Assembly (NCBI GenBank): GCA_036674765.1
Contig: JARVKI010000015.1
Span: forward strand, 62,001 to 126,000
Source of the DNA: Seiridium cupressi
Lineage: Eukaryota > Ascomycota > Sordariomycetes > Amphisphaeriales > Sporocadaceae
Reading direction: 5' to 3'
Length of the DNA: 64,000 bases
The translations under genes were made by a program, and so were the position numbers. The notes beneath the pieces were generated by a model. It was not told where the DNA came from. It searched no databases and saw only the letters and a list, made by a program, of their open reading frames with translations. Each line of letters begins with the position of its first letter. Position 1 is the stretch's first letter. Of the stretch, positions 48,842 through 59,997 are shown in pieces.

Positions 48842-51061
48842 AGAGTCAGTCAGTTCCGGCGGCTGTTTGTAGGTCGCTCGCTCTCAATCACGTCACCTCC
48901 CGGCATGGGAAGCAGCAATGCCAGTCAGTCACTACCATTTTGGACAGTTACGATGCTGCAAAACCGAGCTTTCCGGCAAGCGCGTCGCCTGAGTGGCCAG
49001 CAGGTTCTACCAACCCCAACGTATGATATGTGCATATGTACTCTTTATTGGATTGCGAAGTCGCGAGCTTCGAATGTGGCCAACCCACGAGGGCTGTTCG
49101 GAGCTTAGCACGGAGCACGGTTGACGCTGTGCAGTCACCAGACCTTGGACTGAAACGTAACTACCTACATATGTACTGTATTGTATGCTGTAATCCCGGT
49201 CTGTCCAGTGGACTCTGTTGTGGCTAACTGAACTTGTGGAGACACGACACAGATGTTGTGGAACTATCTAGAATGAGACCCATCCATCGCTTGGACATCA
49301 TCCACGTTTGTACAACTACCGGCCGATGAGTTGATTAGTTCAGACGAAAAGCTTGAGAGACACCAATTCGTCAATTAGGAATGGCAATCAGTAGGATGAC
49401 AAATAAATAGATAAAAAGATAGAGGAAATCAACAGCGTTGGGAATTACACAAGCCTTCGTGCTCGAACTCTCTCCGACCGAGTATTAGTTGTTGCCCTCA
49501 GTAAGCCATTGGAGCTGGCCGGGCCCAACGCCTGTTTCCACAAGCCATAGTTGGTCCACGCCATCGGCATGCTCGGATGGTGGAAGGGCAGGAGTGTAGT
49601 CGGCAAAGATGGGGTCCACGGATCACCCCTTCGTGCCCGAACCCGGCCCTGGTAACAGAAACCCTTGCCATCACTCCGCATTTCGAGATGCCGCGACATT
49701 GTGTGACAATCAGTGACGGAACATGCATGTGAAGAATTCTGCCGTGCGGGGCGAGACACAACCATAAATCATTGGCGGCTCTCGCATATGTGATCATCCT
49801 GGGCGCCAAATACGACATGATGATTTTTGTTTCCACGTTTGGGTATTTGCGCCTTGGTCGCTGCCTTCTCAGCCCGCAGGTCAAAGGAAAGGAGGGTCCG
49901 GCACTTGGAGGAGCCTCACTGAGCTGTCAGATGCAGCGGCCAGGGTAAGCTCGCAGTAGTGGAGGGGGTAGCTGCTACCCCCTGCAACGATCATGACACT
50001 ATCCTGGCCGGAGATCTCACGATACTTGGAAGATTTGCAAAATTGATCATGCCACCCATCCGGATTTTGTCTGCCTTTGTTGGAGATAATGAGGGGAATG
50101 GCCAACCGATTGCTCCCGAAGCTGCCGGTGAGCCCTAGTAAGCGGATGACAAGAAACCTAGGAACGTCAGGGCATCAATAGTTCGAAGGATGACGTCCAT
50201 CCGATAATTAAGACAATTGTATTCTTGAAAGCTCTGAATCAGTTTTAAAGGTTGCTAACTAATGTTACCAGTCTTTGTGTACTGCTGCCGAGGTACGATC
50301 TAGCGCCAGGCGCATATTAGTTCTGCTATATGATGCAGGGAATTCGAGATAAGTCAACCTAGGCCCAGGAAGTAAGTGGCGAGAAGCTACGTGTTATTAC
50401 GTATGTATTTCACACAATGCCATTGAACATTCGTTTTGTATAACATATGATGCATGAACTGGGGCTTCTTGACTTTCTGTGGTGTAACATCCTATCCTAT
50501 CACCTTGGATAGTACTACCGCCCCCCTCACCCAAAGAAAAGAAGAAGAAAAAGTCCTCTAAACCATTCAGCCAGGCTTAACAATAGTCAGGATAGAACAA
50601 CAAACAGAATTTGAGCCAGATCCATCCCGACCAAGCGCAAATGGGGTTGCAATGCAATTGATACCACAGTGATTCAAAGTGGTTCAAAGTGGTCGTTGAT
50701 TGCAAATTGAGTATTCTCTATTGGAAATTATACCAGAGCCCCATTCACAGTCATACTGGCTGTGACCGGACGAACATGCTGAGAAGAATCTCCGAAATGT
50801 GAACCCCGCAGCCTTGGATTTGCTGGATATGCCTGGGTTTCACAAGTCTTATAATGGACCTCCGGCATGAGACACTTCACAAAGGCTCGAATAGCATAAG
50901 ACCTATCTCGTATGAGTTATGTTGTGGATTAGCTGATACATGCTTTTTATTAGCTAGAAACTGCAAAGATTTCTCATATATAGCCTAAGTCCAGTTTACA
51001 ACTTGCGACTTGATCGATGGAGACTCCTATGATTTTCAGAAGATTACCTTCAGCCCTCAGA
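48842..51061. other. 2.2 kb intergenic stretch
   Basis: Promoter side of the opsin-related gene and flank of the HET remnant. Overlapping short frames at 49445-50105 have no recognisable content. No RNA gene or repeat array found. Confidence 0.6.
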
Positions 51062-52330
51062 CTATAACTCGAGCTTGCAACTGTCCCGCGAAGGAGCGTG
51101 GACAGAGGTTTGTCCAAGTTTGCCAGTTTCAGAGTAGGACAAGACAGATCCGCGACCTAGGACGGGCATGTTTTGAGAAGAGGGGAGTCGCTCCCACAAC
51201 TCGGCAATCAGAAGGTAAGACCCAAAATATCCTTTCTCGAGGAATTGTGCAACGAGACGTTTACAGATTTCCCAAGGCTCCAGATTGTAATCCATTAGAG
51301 CGCTAAACGGCTTGTCACGATGCGAAATAATCCCTATCAGTCCGAATAGTTTATCTCGAATATCTGTCACTTGCCTGAATCGTATATTGTATAGGAGCCT
51401 GGGGAACGACCAGAGCTGTCCATGTTCTCCCATGAGCCTAGCGATGATTATTGTGCCTTCCGCGATCGGTGAGGGAGAAAAAAAAAAAAAAAAAAAAAAA
51501 AAAAAGGAAAAAAAGGCAACAAATCGGATTCCGAGCAGGCTCCGAGCCCAAACTCCAACAAAGTCGTCATGGAGGACTTGCACGCTCTGTTGTATTCAGC
51601 GTCAACTCAAATAGTGCCCGGACCCGAGCGCCAGACGAAATCGGCTACATACGGGATCCGACTTAAGGGCCATTTGTGTCTACCCTAACTACCTGAGACA
51701 ATTAGTGCTTAGATCAATATATATATAAGATGGTACTCAGACAAACTAATTCTGACCAAAACACGACGGATACGAAAGAGCATAAAATACAAAGGCAGCT
51801 CTAACTTACACAACCCAAGGATCGCTTTTTGACGACATAGCTTCTTATAATACCCACATACCCTTTCAGCAAGGGAGGTTAAAGAAATGCATTGCAAGGT
51901 ATGTCAAAACCTCCCTCCCTCCTTGGTCGCATCGGGTCAACAAACTACGTGGTTCCAGGGCAATGTTGAGTGACGGGAAACGTACTCCTCCATAATTGCA
52001 AAGCGATTGGTCAAGTCGTCGCCTTCGCCAAGCCATATGAAAGTATCGCGGCACGACGAATACACATCCTTCATCAACATGACTTGGCGATTCTTTTCCT
52101 CGACTCCTTTCTGGTCAATACATATGACATCAATCTAGATCTCTCGGCCCTGGAGATGGCCGTCCAGTCGAAGGTGCCGCAGGCATGTTGCGAGGTTCGC
52201 AGAAATGTCCACTGCGACACCGTTCACGAAAATGGTCGTCCTGGGGCTGGCATTGCGCCGACAATATGACAGGGTGCAGAACTCAGGGTTGTCATCTAAT
52301 GACACGGTCCTCATCCTCATCCGATCAGAT
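51062..52330 (-). pseudogene. Degenerate HET-domain (heterokaryon incompatibility) gene
   Basis: HET-domain pieces are readable on the minus strand in order. First is DDNPEFCTLSYCRRNASP with IFVNGVAVDISANLATCLRHLR (about 52300-52150); the usual YCWGD core is altered to YCRRN. Then an in-frame TAG at 52137-52135 stands where the Trp before IDVICIDQ is expected. The frame continues IDVICIDQKGVEEKNRQVML and IWLGEG (about 52134-52000) before TGA. A further block, RFRQVTDIRDKLFGLIGI and DYNLEPWEI (about 51390-51270), matches the region after the HET domain. An A28 run lies between the blocks. Such proteins trigger cell death on non-self fusion in filamentous fungi. The stops and altered core indicate a dead copy, although unrecognised introns could explain part of it. 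Confidence 0.65.
51478..51505. repeat. Poly-A tract (A28) inside the HET remnant
   Basis: Twenty-eight A residues on the plus strand, followed by GG and seven more A. On the minus strand it reads as a Phe run within the remnant frame. Confidence 0.92.
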
Positions 52331-53192
52331 TAGGTGACAGGTAATGCTTTTCCTCTTCTTCAAGACAAAGGAGCCGGATTTCGTGGGTGGGGACACCTAA
52401 TTCTCGGTAGAGCGATACCACCCTTGTCATGGTCCATAATCCCACGACTCCCTTCTGCTAGGGGGAGCCAATAATGGTATCATGGAAAACTTTCATGTCG
52501 CAAGCTTTTGATTTCGACATCGTAGCTGCTCAACCGTGTCGTCGCTTGCAGGTCGACATAAGCAGACATCTTGTCACCGAGAAGGAGGTTGCCCCGCATT
52601 TACCCAATGCCGTAACCTATTCAATTGGAAGTTGAGGACAACAAGACAAGCTTTGTGTAACGTACGTGTAGCCCTCCGAGTAGCGACTGACATATCTGCA
52701 CCCTATCTATATTCATACAATGGGTTTGTTTTTTATAAAACACGAAGACCTCATTCTTGCGAAGGCTGATACTGGGCTAAGATTGATCACGGCGAGTGTT
52801 TCCGTTGCTGTATATCCACCACTGTCCAATAGTTGAGACCAGTGCTCAGTCACCTAGTTGAATTTATTTCAATCGGAAACAATGATTTGTTTTTTATGTT
52901 AGAAACTTTTGTCTTCATTCCCAAATGCATGCCTATACATAAAACATTCCGTTGGCCTCAATCCAGAAGCATCAACAGCTCAAACCAACTATGCCATATA
53001 TATGCTGTTGAGAGATGCCTAGAACACCAAAGACAACTCCTGTTGACCTGGTCTACGTTACTCATGTCATCCGGCCTGCGAAGGGCTTGCCGAAAACACT
53101 ATGCAGAAAAGCGTTTAGGTTGCCGGCAGTGTCAGCCAGAAGTGACAAATGCATTGAGGGTCGTCCCAAAATGGTGATCATGACAGAAGAGC
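52331..53192. other. Intergenic region downstream of CHZ1
   Basis: 860 bp with no recognisable gene. The left part may contain more of the decayed N-terminus of the HET gene. The right part is the CHZ1 3' side. Confidence 0.6.
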
Positions 53193-53685
53193 TTAATCTT
53201 CGTCCATCTTGTCATCGTCTTCACCGCCAGCCTCGAAGTCGTCATCATCGTCCTCTTCGTCGTCGGCAGGGACATCCTTGGCGGCCTCAGCCCAGTTGAT
53301 GACCTTGCCTCGGGTTCGGCGACCGCCCTCGACAATGTTGTTCAGGTCAATCTCGTCCAGGTTGTCTTCTCCCTCGTCGTCGCCAGCGCCTAATTGGGAT
53401 GTGTTAGCCAATTGATGTTCTGTAGATCGCTTCACGTCGTATGCGCTTACCGTTACCGTCGGCCTAGTATGTGTGTTAGTATAAGCTATGCGCCAAAAAG
53501 CGGGTCTATCGTGGTGTTGGAGCGCAACTCACCTCATCTTCGGAGGAATCATCATCCTCATCCATAGCCTGGTCGACAGGCTCCTCGGTGGCAGCAGCCT
53601 TGCCCTTGCCCTTCGTCTCGATGGGAGCCTCAGCGACCTTGGAGGGGTCGTGGACGGGGAGGGTTGAACCGTTCTCGCCAGACAT
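53193..53685 (-). CDS. CHZ1: Histone H2A.Z-specific chaperone Chz1
   Basis: Three exons (53685-53533, 53463-53451, 53389-53193) encode 120 residues. The middle exon has 13 nt and codes Ala-Asp-Gly-Asn plus one base; both its flanking introns have good GTRAG donors. The protein opens MSGENGSTLP and continues with a Lys/Ala/Glu-rich stretch and an acidic block (MDEDDDSSEDE). The CHZ motif follows at residues 68-84 (EIDLNNIVEGGRRTRGK). A second long acidic tail closes the protein. Chz1 binds H2A.Z-H2B dimers in the nucleus and hands them to SWR1. Size and motif match the family well. It is highly charged, with almost no hydrophobic core, and is expected to be disordered when free. Confidence 0.88.
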
Positions 53686-54653
53686 TGTGATCTGGTATGG
53701 TATGTAGAGTGAAATTCGGGGTTCGAAATTGTGGGGTTGGGTTTGGCAACGTCGACTGGGCGCAATGTTTGGGTTTGTCGCAAATCGCAAGTTGATGTGA
53801 AGGTAGAGAAAAGGTGTGAAGAAAGCTGAGGGCAGGCGCTTCCAGTTTCATGCAGCTGTTTATTAGTTCGATCGCGACTTGAGCTTCCCGCCGGGTAACC
53901 ACGCTAGGCCAGTCATTACCTAGTCCCACCCGCAATCACCTGACGATAAGGTCGATAACACGCCTAAAGCGCGCCGGCACTTTGCCATTGAGTAGGTGCC
54001 TAGTAGCGCGGGCCATCAGACCGCGCTCAACTACATGTAGGCACAACAGTTCGTCGACAAGATCGGCCAAAGGTTGCGTCTCAACCTGTGGGATTTACTG
54101 ATAACTTCGCCCATAGGCCACGTCCTCGCGGCATTTTGTCCATCCATAACAGCAATCCCAAATCTTATAGCGCTCATCAAAGAATTTGGTATATGGTCTA
54201 GCGGTGCTAGGCTGATGTGAATGTAGATTTATTATCGGGCAGCAAATAAGTCAAATAAACAGCCCCTGATTGAAGCAGTCTTGTTGTCCTGACGCAGTTT
54301 TATACTCCAGTTGTGTGTTAGCTCCTCATTGATTGATGATCCTACACCCACTTGCCGGCGCTGGCTGGCTTGTGGTCTATTTCCAGGAAGGTCGAGCTGG
54401 CAGCTGATGAACTTATCTCATGCTGTAGCTTCAAGTCCAGGTCCTGGTCCACTAGTGAACGGCCATGGCAATCATGACAGCGTGACAGAGGAGTAGAACC
54501 TTGGGTCCACAGAGTCTGCTGTCACTATCGTCCAAAGCACGGGACTATGCCTGACATTGAACGCACATGACACATCTTAGAGGCCATGTCCAAACTTTGG
54601 ATTCCCAACGGGTGAAATAACACTGCCTTGCTTGCTCGAATAGGAGTAACCTA
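53686..54653. other. Intergenic region between CHZ1 and EMC10
   Basis: Promoter side of CHZ1 and 3' side of EMC10, both on the minus strand. I see no further gene or repeat. Confidence 0.65.
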
Positions 54654-55290
54654 TCACTTTCCGTCGCCTCCACCACCAGTCAACGTGAGTAATACCACGA
54701 TTCCAATCAACCACCAATACCTGCAACACGTTAGCACCTGGGCCCTCTCTTTTCGTAGATAGGATTGCGTACTTCTGCAAGAGGGTTTTTGGTTGCTCCT
54801 CTACCTTTGCCTTGCCTTCTGGCGACAGCTTGACGGGTGCATTAAGTGCGACCTGCTCTCCCTTCTGCGTGACCCTCACCACAGCCTTTGGCCCAAAGTC
54901 CCTCGTCTGTCCCGCATCGATCCTGACGCCCTTGAGCGCAGCGCCCACGACATCGCCAGTCTGATCCACGTTCAGGATGATGTGCGGGCTATATCCCTTG
55001 CCGAAGTTCTGCACGCTGGCGATGCTAGTCGAGCTCTCCCACGACTTGGCCGAAGGAGAGTAGACACCTATCCTGAGATTCTTGGCGTCGAGCAAAGACT
55101 CGAGCTCGGGAAACTCGAAGGAAGAGACAGTGGCTTCGGCGGGCAGGTACGGATCGTATGTAATCTCAGCTAGGAGTATCGGCGCCGGCGCTGAGGCGAG
55201 GACAGGTTGAATGTAGACGGCCGCTGTGCGCTCAGCTGCGCTTGTGAGTCCTGCGAGCGCTAAGCCCGAAAGGACTGTTGATAACTTCAT
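54654..55290 (-). CDS. EMC10: ER membrane protein complex subunit 10
   Basis: Two exons (55290-54773 and 54720-54654) encode 194 residues. The 52 bp intron joins LLQK to YWWLIGIVVLLTLTGGGG, producing a single membrane segment followed by the short Gly-rich ending that I associate with fungal EMC10. Residues 1-18 are a signal peptide (MKLSTVLSGLALAGLTSA). The lumenal part is a beta-rich domain (VSSFEFPELESLLDAKNLRI, GYSPHIILNVDQTGDVVG, KAVVRVTQKGEQVALNAPV). EMC10 belongs to the EMC insertase of the ER, acting on membrane-protein biogenesis. An ATG at 55458 is in frame upstream, but it would bury the signal peptide, so I chose 55290. EMC7 is the nearest alternative; the tail favours EMC10. Confidence 0.75.
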
Positions 55291-55890
55291 CGTGATCGCG
55301 TTCGCAAGACTGACGGGAGTGATACGGACGGCTACCAGGCTGATGTACGAGGGTTGTCGTTGACGAGCAATTGCACACGGATCCGGGGCTCTGGGCGAGG
55401 TTGCAGTCGTCGGCCCAAATTGAGCTAGGGTCCGGGATGTATCGCTGGGACCGCCCATTGCAGATCACGTCAGATCAGAAGCCACAAAGTTTTTTGAGGC
55501 TGAACTGCAGCACCACACTCTTCACCCGCGACAACCCGCATATTACAAGGATGTGCCGTCATTTTTTAGAATGCTTTCTGAGATTCATATACACAATGCC
55601 GCTATGCTGCTAAAAAAATATATATATATAAAAAAAAAAACATATATGATGCGCTGCAGATAAGCAGCTGTAAGGGTCCTAGGCCACAAGTCTTCCTCCG
55701 ACTCATGTTGCCCCTCCGGCTTGTACCTTCTGCTGCTTCGATACGGTGTTGTTGGTCGGCTACGCCTTGATCCGATGACAATGGTGCATCCTAATGACTC
55801 TTGATGCCCCGTCCAATACCAAATTAAACAAGACCTTCCAAACTCCTAAAATCCCATAAGCCTAGTGACCGCAGACACATAGCTAGACAC
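55291..55890. other. Intergenic region between EMC10 and the cyclin gene
   Basis: 600 bp with a low-complexity A/T tract at about 55612-55640 (TATATA then a run of A). Probably the promoter of EMC10 and the 3' side of the cyclin gene. Confidence 0.65.
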
Positions 55891-57202
55891 CTATTTCATC
55901 TCGTTGACTTCATCGCTTTCATCGCTCTGGCCAACACCATCGCTCTCCTCTTCAAATCCCCCGGAGCCTCCCTCATCGCCATCATCAGCATCGTCGTTCG
56001 ATGCTTCGTCCTCCTGTAGGGTATATCCGTCGCACCGCTCAACAAGCCCCTTGTAATAAGCCACCAAAACCTCTGGATTCGGGATAATTTTCCAGTCTAC
56101 CCGATATAGAAATTCCAGCTCCAAAAGCTTTAATTCAGCAACCTTGACCCCTCCAACACGAGCGTAGAATGAGTTGTTCCAGAAACTATCTGACAGGCCC
56201 TTGCCCGCTACCGTAGCCGCCGTGATAAGAAATCGGTGAACCGTCAGGGTGTTGATGGTGAAGTCCGAATACAGTGCACAAAGACGATCAATGTAATATA
56301 CCATCGAGAGGAGCAGAGGAGGAGTCAGAGTGGCGTGCTTGGCAAGTCTGTGTAGGTAGTCCAACACCGAGATTCCCGGCGCGGTCCTGCGATTCGTTAG
56401 TGGCTGTACCAATATGTTCATGTCTAAGCTGGACTGACCTAGAATGAAATCTGGTAAGATGGCCGCTCTTCATGGCGAGCGAGTCATTCGTTTCGATCAG
56501 CTCGGAGAGCATATTTGCGATCAAAACCACCATGTCTTCAACCTCGCACAATTCGTATCTCAGAGGCAACACCATGACCGGTCCTTGGTCGGTCCGAGAA
56601 CGTTTTGGAGAAGTCTTTGCTTCGCCATTACTTGATGTCGCCGCAGCGCCGTCCATGCCAAAGCTTGACGTGGCTTTGGCAAGCTCTTGAGAGTTGCGCC
56701 TTTTTGCGGGAGATAGCGGGTTCGCGGCCGAATGAACATTCTCGGGTCTGTTAGGCGATAAGTTCGGCTCGGGGGGTTCCTGTGGTGTCGCTGACTGCGA
56801 CTGAGACTGCAAGATGGACGATGCTGCCGAAGCCGAAGCGTTCGCTACCGCATTTTTCGTGGCGGCACTGGAGGCTGAGGGTAGGGCGTCGGACGGGGGC
56901 GACGGCCTGGCGTTTCGCACGGGTACCGTTGGATCGAACGGCTCCATGGGTGAATGCTGAGTGGCGGCATCGACTCCAACATATTGTTTCGGCTTGCTGT
57001 GTTGCAATTGCGAGGGTGGCGGCGACCTGACGAGCCCCAGAGATGCGGTCTGAGAAGGCACTATTGAGTGCTTGGAATGGCGGCGCGGCAGGTTCGCCGT
57101 GACCTTTGGAGAGAGGTGCGGAGATAGGCTGTGCGGCGCATAGTGAAAAGTACGGGGTGAGGCGCTCGTTGATCGTGGGGCTATTGGAGACGAAGTCAAC
57201 AT
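55891..57202 (-). CDS. PHO80-like cyclin (negative regulator of the phosphate pathway, preg-type)
   Basis: Two exons (57202-56439 and 56386-55891) encode 419 residues. The join falls in RFHSRTAPGISVLDYLHRLA. The first 210 residues are Ser/Pro/Ala-rich with repeated Ser-Pro sites, so they are probably disordered and phosphorylated. The Pho80-type cyclin box runs from about 212 to 360 (YELCEVEDMVVLIANMLSE, YYIDRLCALYSDFTINTLTVH, FLITAATVAGKGLSDSFWNN, VGGVKVAELKLLELEFLY). A Glu/Asp-rich tail closes the protein. Family members pair with the Pho85 kinase; Neurospora PREG restrains NUC-1 when phosphate is plentiful. The PHO80 branch is favoured over Pcl cyclins by this box, but orthology cannot be proven here. 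No other phosphate gene adjoins it. Confidence 0.85.
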
Positions 57203-59997
57203 GGTCCCCTACTCATCCTGCTGTCTTGCGATCGAGGTAGACAATCTAGGTTGGACGGAGAGAGGGGTGATGCGAGCAGAGCCTGTCTAGGGTGACACAG
57301 GCCGCGATTTCGTACGTGTCGGCACTCGGCGTGGAGGAGGGCTGAGAGCTGGGCCTCGCGAAATCACGACATAGGTCTTGTAATTAGAGCAAGACAAGTA
57401 TGGCAGCCGGGAAGGAATAATGCGCCGACACGACAAGAAGCCAGCTTACCACAATGGGCCTTGAAAATGCTGTCAAGGGCCCGAGATGGAGTTTAGGTTT
57501 AAGCCTCAGGCGCCGTTTAGCTAACACTACGTACGACTTGTGCTCCGTCGTCGGTGCAGAGCCCGCTACAAAAACTTTCTATTATTCTGATAAAACGCCT
57601 ACGTACAGCCCTGGGGCCCTTTACATAGTAGAGTCGACGGTCTGGCCTGCCAGCGGAAGCATGACGAACCGGCGCATAAAATCTGGAGGGACGACAATGC
57701 CTAGTACGGTACCCCACCCCCTCCATGTATTCTGTCTTACAATTTGTATGGAGATGTACATCAATCAGTGTTACGTACTGCAGCCACCCCCATTTATAAC
57801 GGCATACATTGACGTATCTTGCATACTAATTAGTTATATTCGGTTGTTCGGAGACCGTGCGAGCCAATAAACGATTGTTATTTCTTAACGAGTGGGAAAA
57901 TGGCCCCTCCAGCCTGTATGTATTGCATGCCAATTTAGTGGCCTTCAGGGTCCTGGGTGCCGTGATAAGACAAGCCGATAGCCGATCCGAGTTAGGCAAG
58001 CCCGAAAGGTTCTTGCCATCAGTGCCTTGTGAAGTTGATCTGTGCGTGCGTCTATCGCGTCAACAAACAGCCATGGATGGTGCCTTGGCCTGCTAGTCGT
58101 TGACCAGATTGGAAGCGTCAGCGTGATGTTGCGACCAAATATTACTGCAGATTCCGGACAGGAAAGGCAAAAGGGCGCGAACAAATGGCGCCATGATGGA
58201 AAAAGAAAGCTTGGTCGATCAGCTGGGTTTCGAGTTTTCGCTTCACCGAGTGCTCGAAAGAGCTTAGCCGAGCACACTGACACATGGCGAGGAGCCCGTA
58301 AGGCGGTCTAGTGCCACAAGTCATGGCGGTGCTCCAATGTTTGCCCCAACGTGGGCCACAATATCAGTCTAGATGCCTGGGCTACTGAATCGTGGTACTG
58401 AACGGCCATGGACCGGGACCACTGACAACACACAATATCACCACGTGAGCTGCAATGGCTACGAGACCTGACAGATAGAACTGACGTCGAACTGCGTCGA
58501 TGACAGCAGCATATTTTCTTCGCTGTCATAGGTGTAGACCATGTATAGCTAGCAAAACCGAAATACCGAACGCAGGTCCGGGTTGTACACTCCAAATAGA
58601 TTTTCTTCAACCGCCACGATACCCCCTGGATCACCACCATATGAATGGTAACTATGCCATGACTTCGGACTCATGCACTAATAGAAAAGCTGGCAAAAAT
58701 ACAGATGCGGGACCCAGCGATGTACGCCTGCGTTCTTGCGAGATGGATGCTTCGTTTGCGAGATTAGTGATTGTGCAATCCATATAGGAAATGACACACT
58801 AGCCTGCGTCCACTTCAGTGATAACAGACTGGACCAAATACACCACCATATTAGTCTACAGTCCTCACTTCGACCTGAAGGTATGATAGTTGGTTTGTGC
58901 CACCTCATCGAGTATGGCCTAGGTACCTGGGTTGGCCTGTGGGTAGCTCCTTTTTATATCTCTGTCTATGTACGTAGTCCATTCGATAGTTGTGCCTATT
59001 CAACCCGCCGACAATGAGGATCGGACTCGACACTAGTCTGTTTCCAGAGGACTATATTGCCAGCGTCTCTACTAGAATCGCATGAGTTGTGGAAGGAAAT
59101 CATTGAATTATCCAGATCCAGTTCACATCATGCAATGAAAGCTTGCCACTGACAATTGCAATACAAGCTTGACATCCATATATGATCCCCGGTGTTACCT
59201 CACCCGCTAGCTATTGTGCCAGGGTTTCTTTCACTTGATACTAATGGAATGTTTTGGCTTATATACTGACTGAGGTTATGATTTGGTTTGCTCGGGTGTT
59301 CGATGCTTTTGGTTACGGTGCTAACTAGACGTGCGTAAGCACAAAGTCCATTGGTCTCTCACTATTCGTAGTTTCAGAACATATGTTCCAACATCATATT
59401 GATAGTCAAAGGAGATCTCGATCGATACCTTCCTGACGAGATATGGCGGCAAGGGGTCAGAACGTAAAGTAAAGATGGTCTATAGCTTGAATGGGTGTTT
59501 ACTAAGTGGCTTGTAGGAAATCAGTCGGGACCGCGAAGAACTGACAGCGAACTGAAAATAATGGATTTCTTGAAAGACTCATAAACGGTAGAAAGTAAAT
59601 GCGCCTGCTCAGTAGACAGTCGTTAGTTACCCCAGATTATTTATGGCTTAGATACCTATGCCGAATGGGACCCATTACATTATAGCCAGCCTATCGATAG
59701 CGGCTGAAGAGCTCCCAGAAAAAAGTCGCGTACCAGGATCTGGTGGCGCCACTCGGGACATTCCAATGCAACTACTCTCACAGCTGTGCGACAATCGCGT
59801 AATCCCGATTTATCCCATCACCGAGGTCGTGCGAACCCTGCGGCACGGCGTAGACGACTTCTGATTCACTTTTCTTCAGCTTTGTTCAAGGGTTTCCACA
59901 GTTGGACCACTAATTCGTCGTGGGACCCCACCGTCCCGGCGGTGGTTTAGCTCTGATCTTGCCGACGTCATTTGAGGCCTCGTCGTCCACCAACACC
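57203..59997. other. 2.8 kb region between divergent cyclin and VID28 genes
   Basis: Holds both promoters. A C/T-rich stretch precedes the VID28 start at about 59870-59890. Open frames are short and unrecognised. No RNA gene found. Confidence 0.6.

Noticed and set aside
55291..55458. In-frame ATG 56 codons upstream of EMC10
   Set aside because: Would bury the clear signal peptide starting at MKLSTVLSG.
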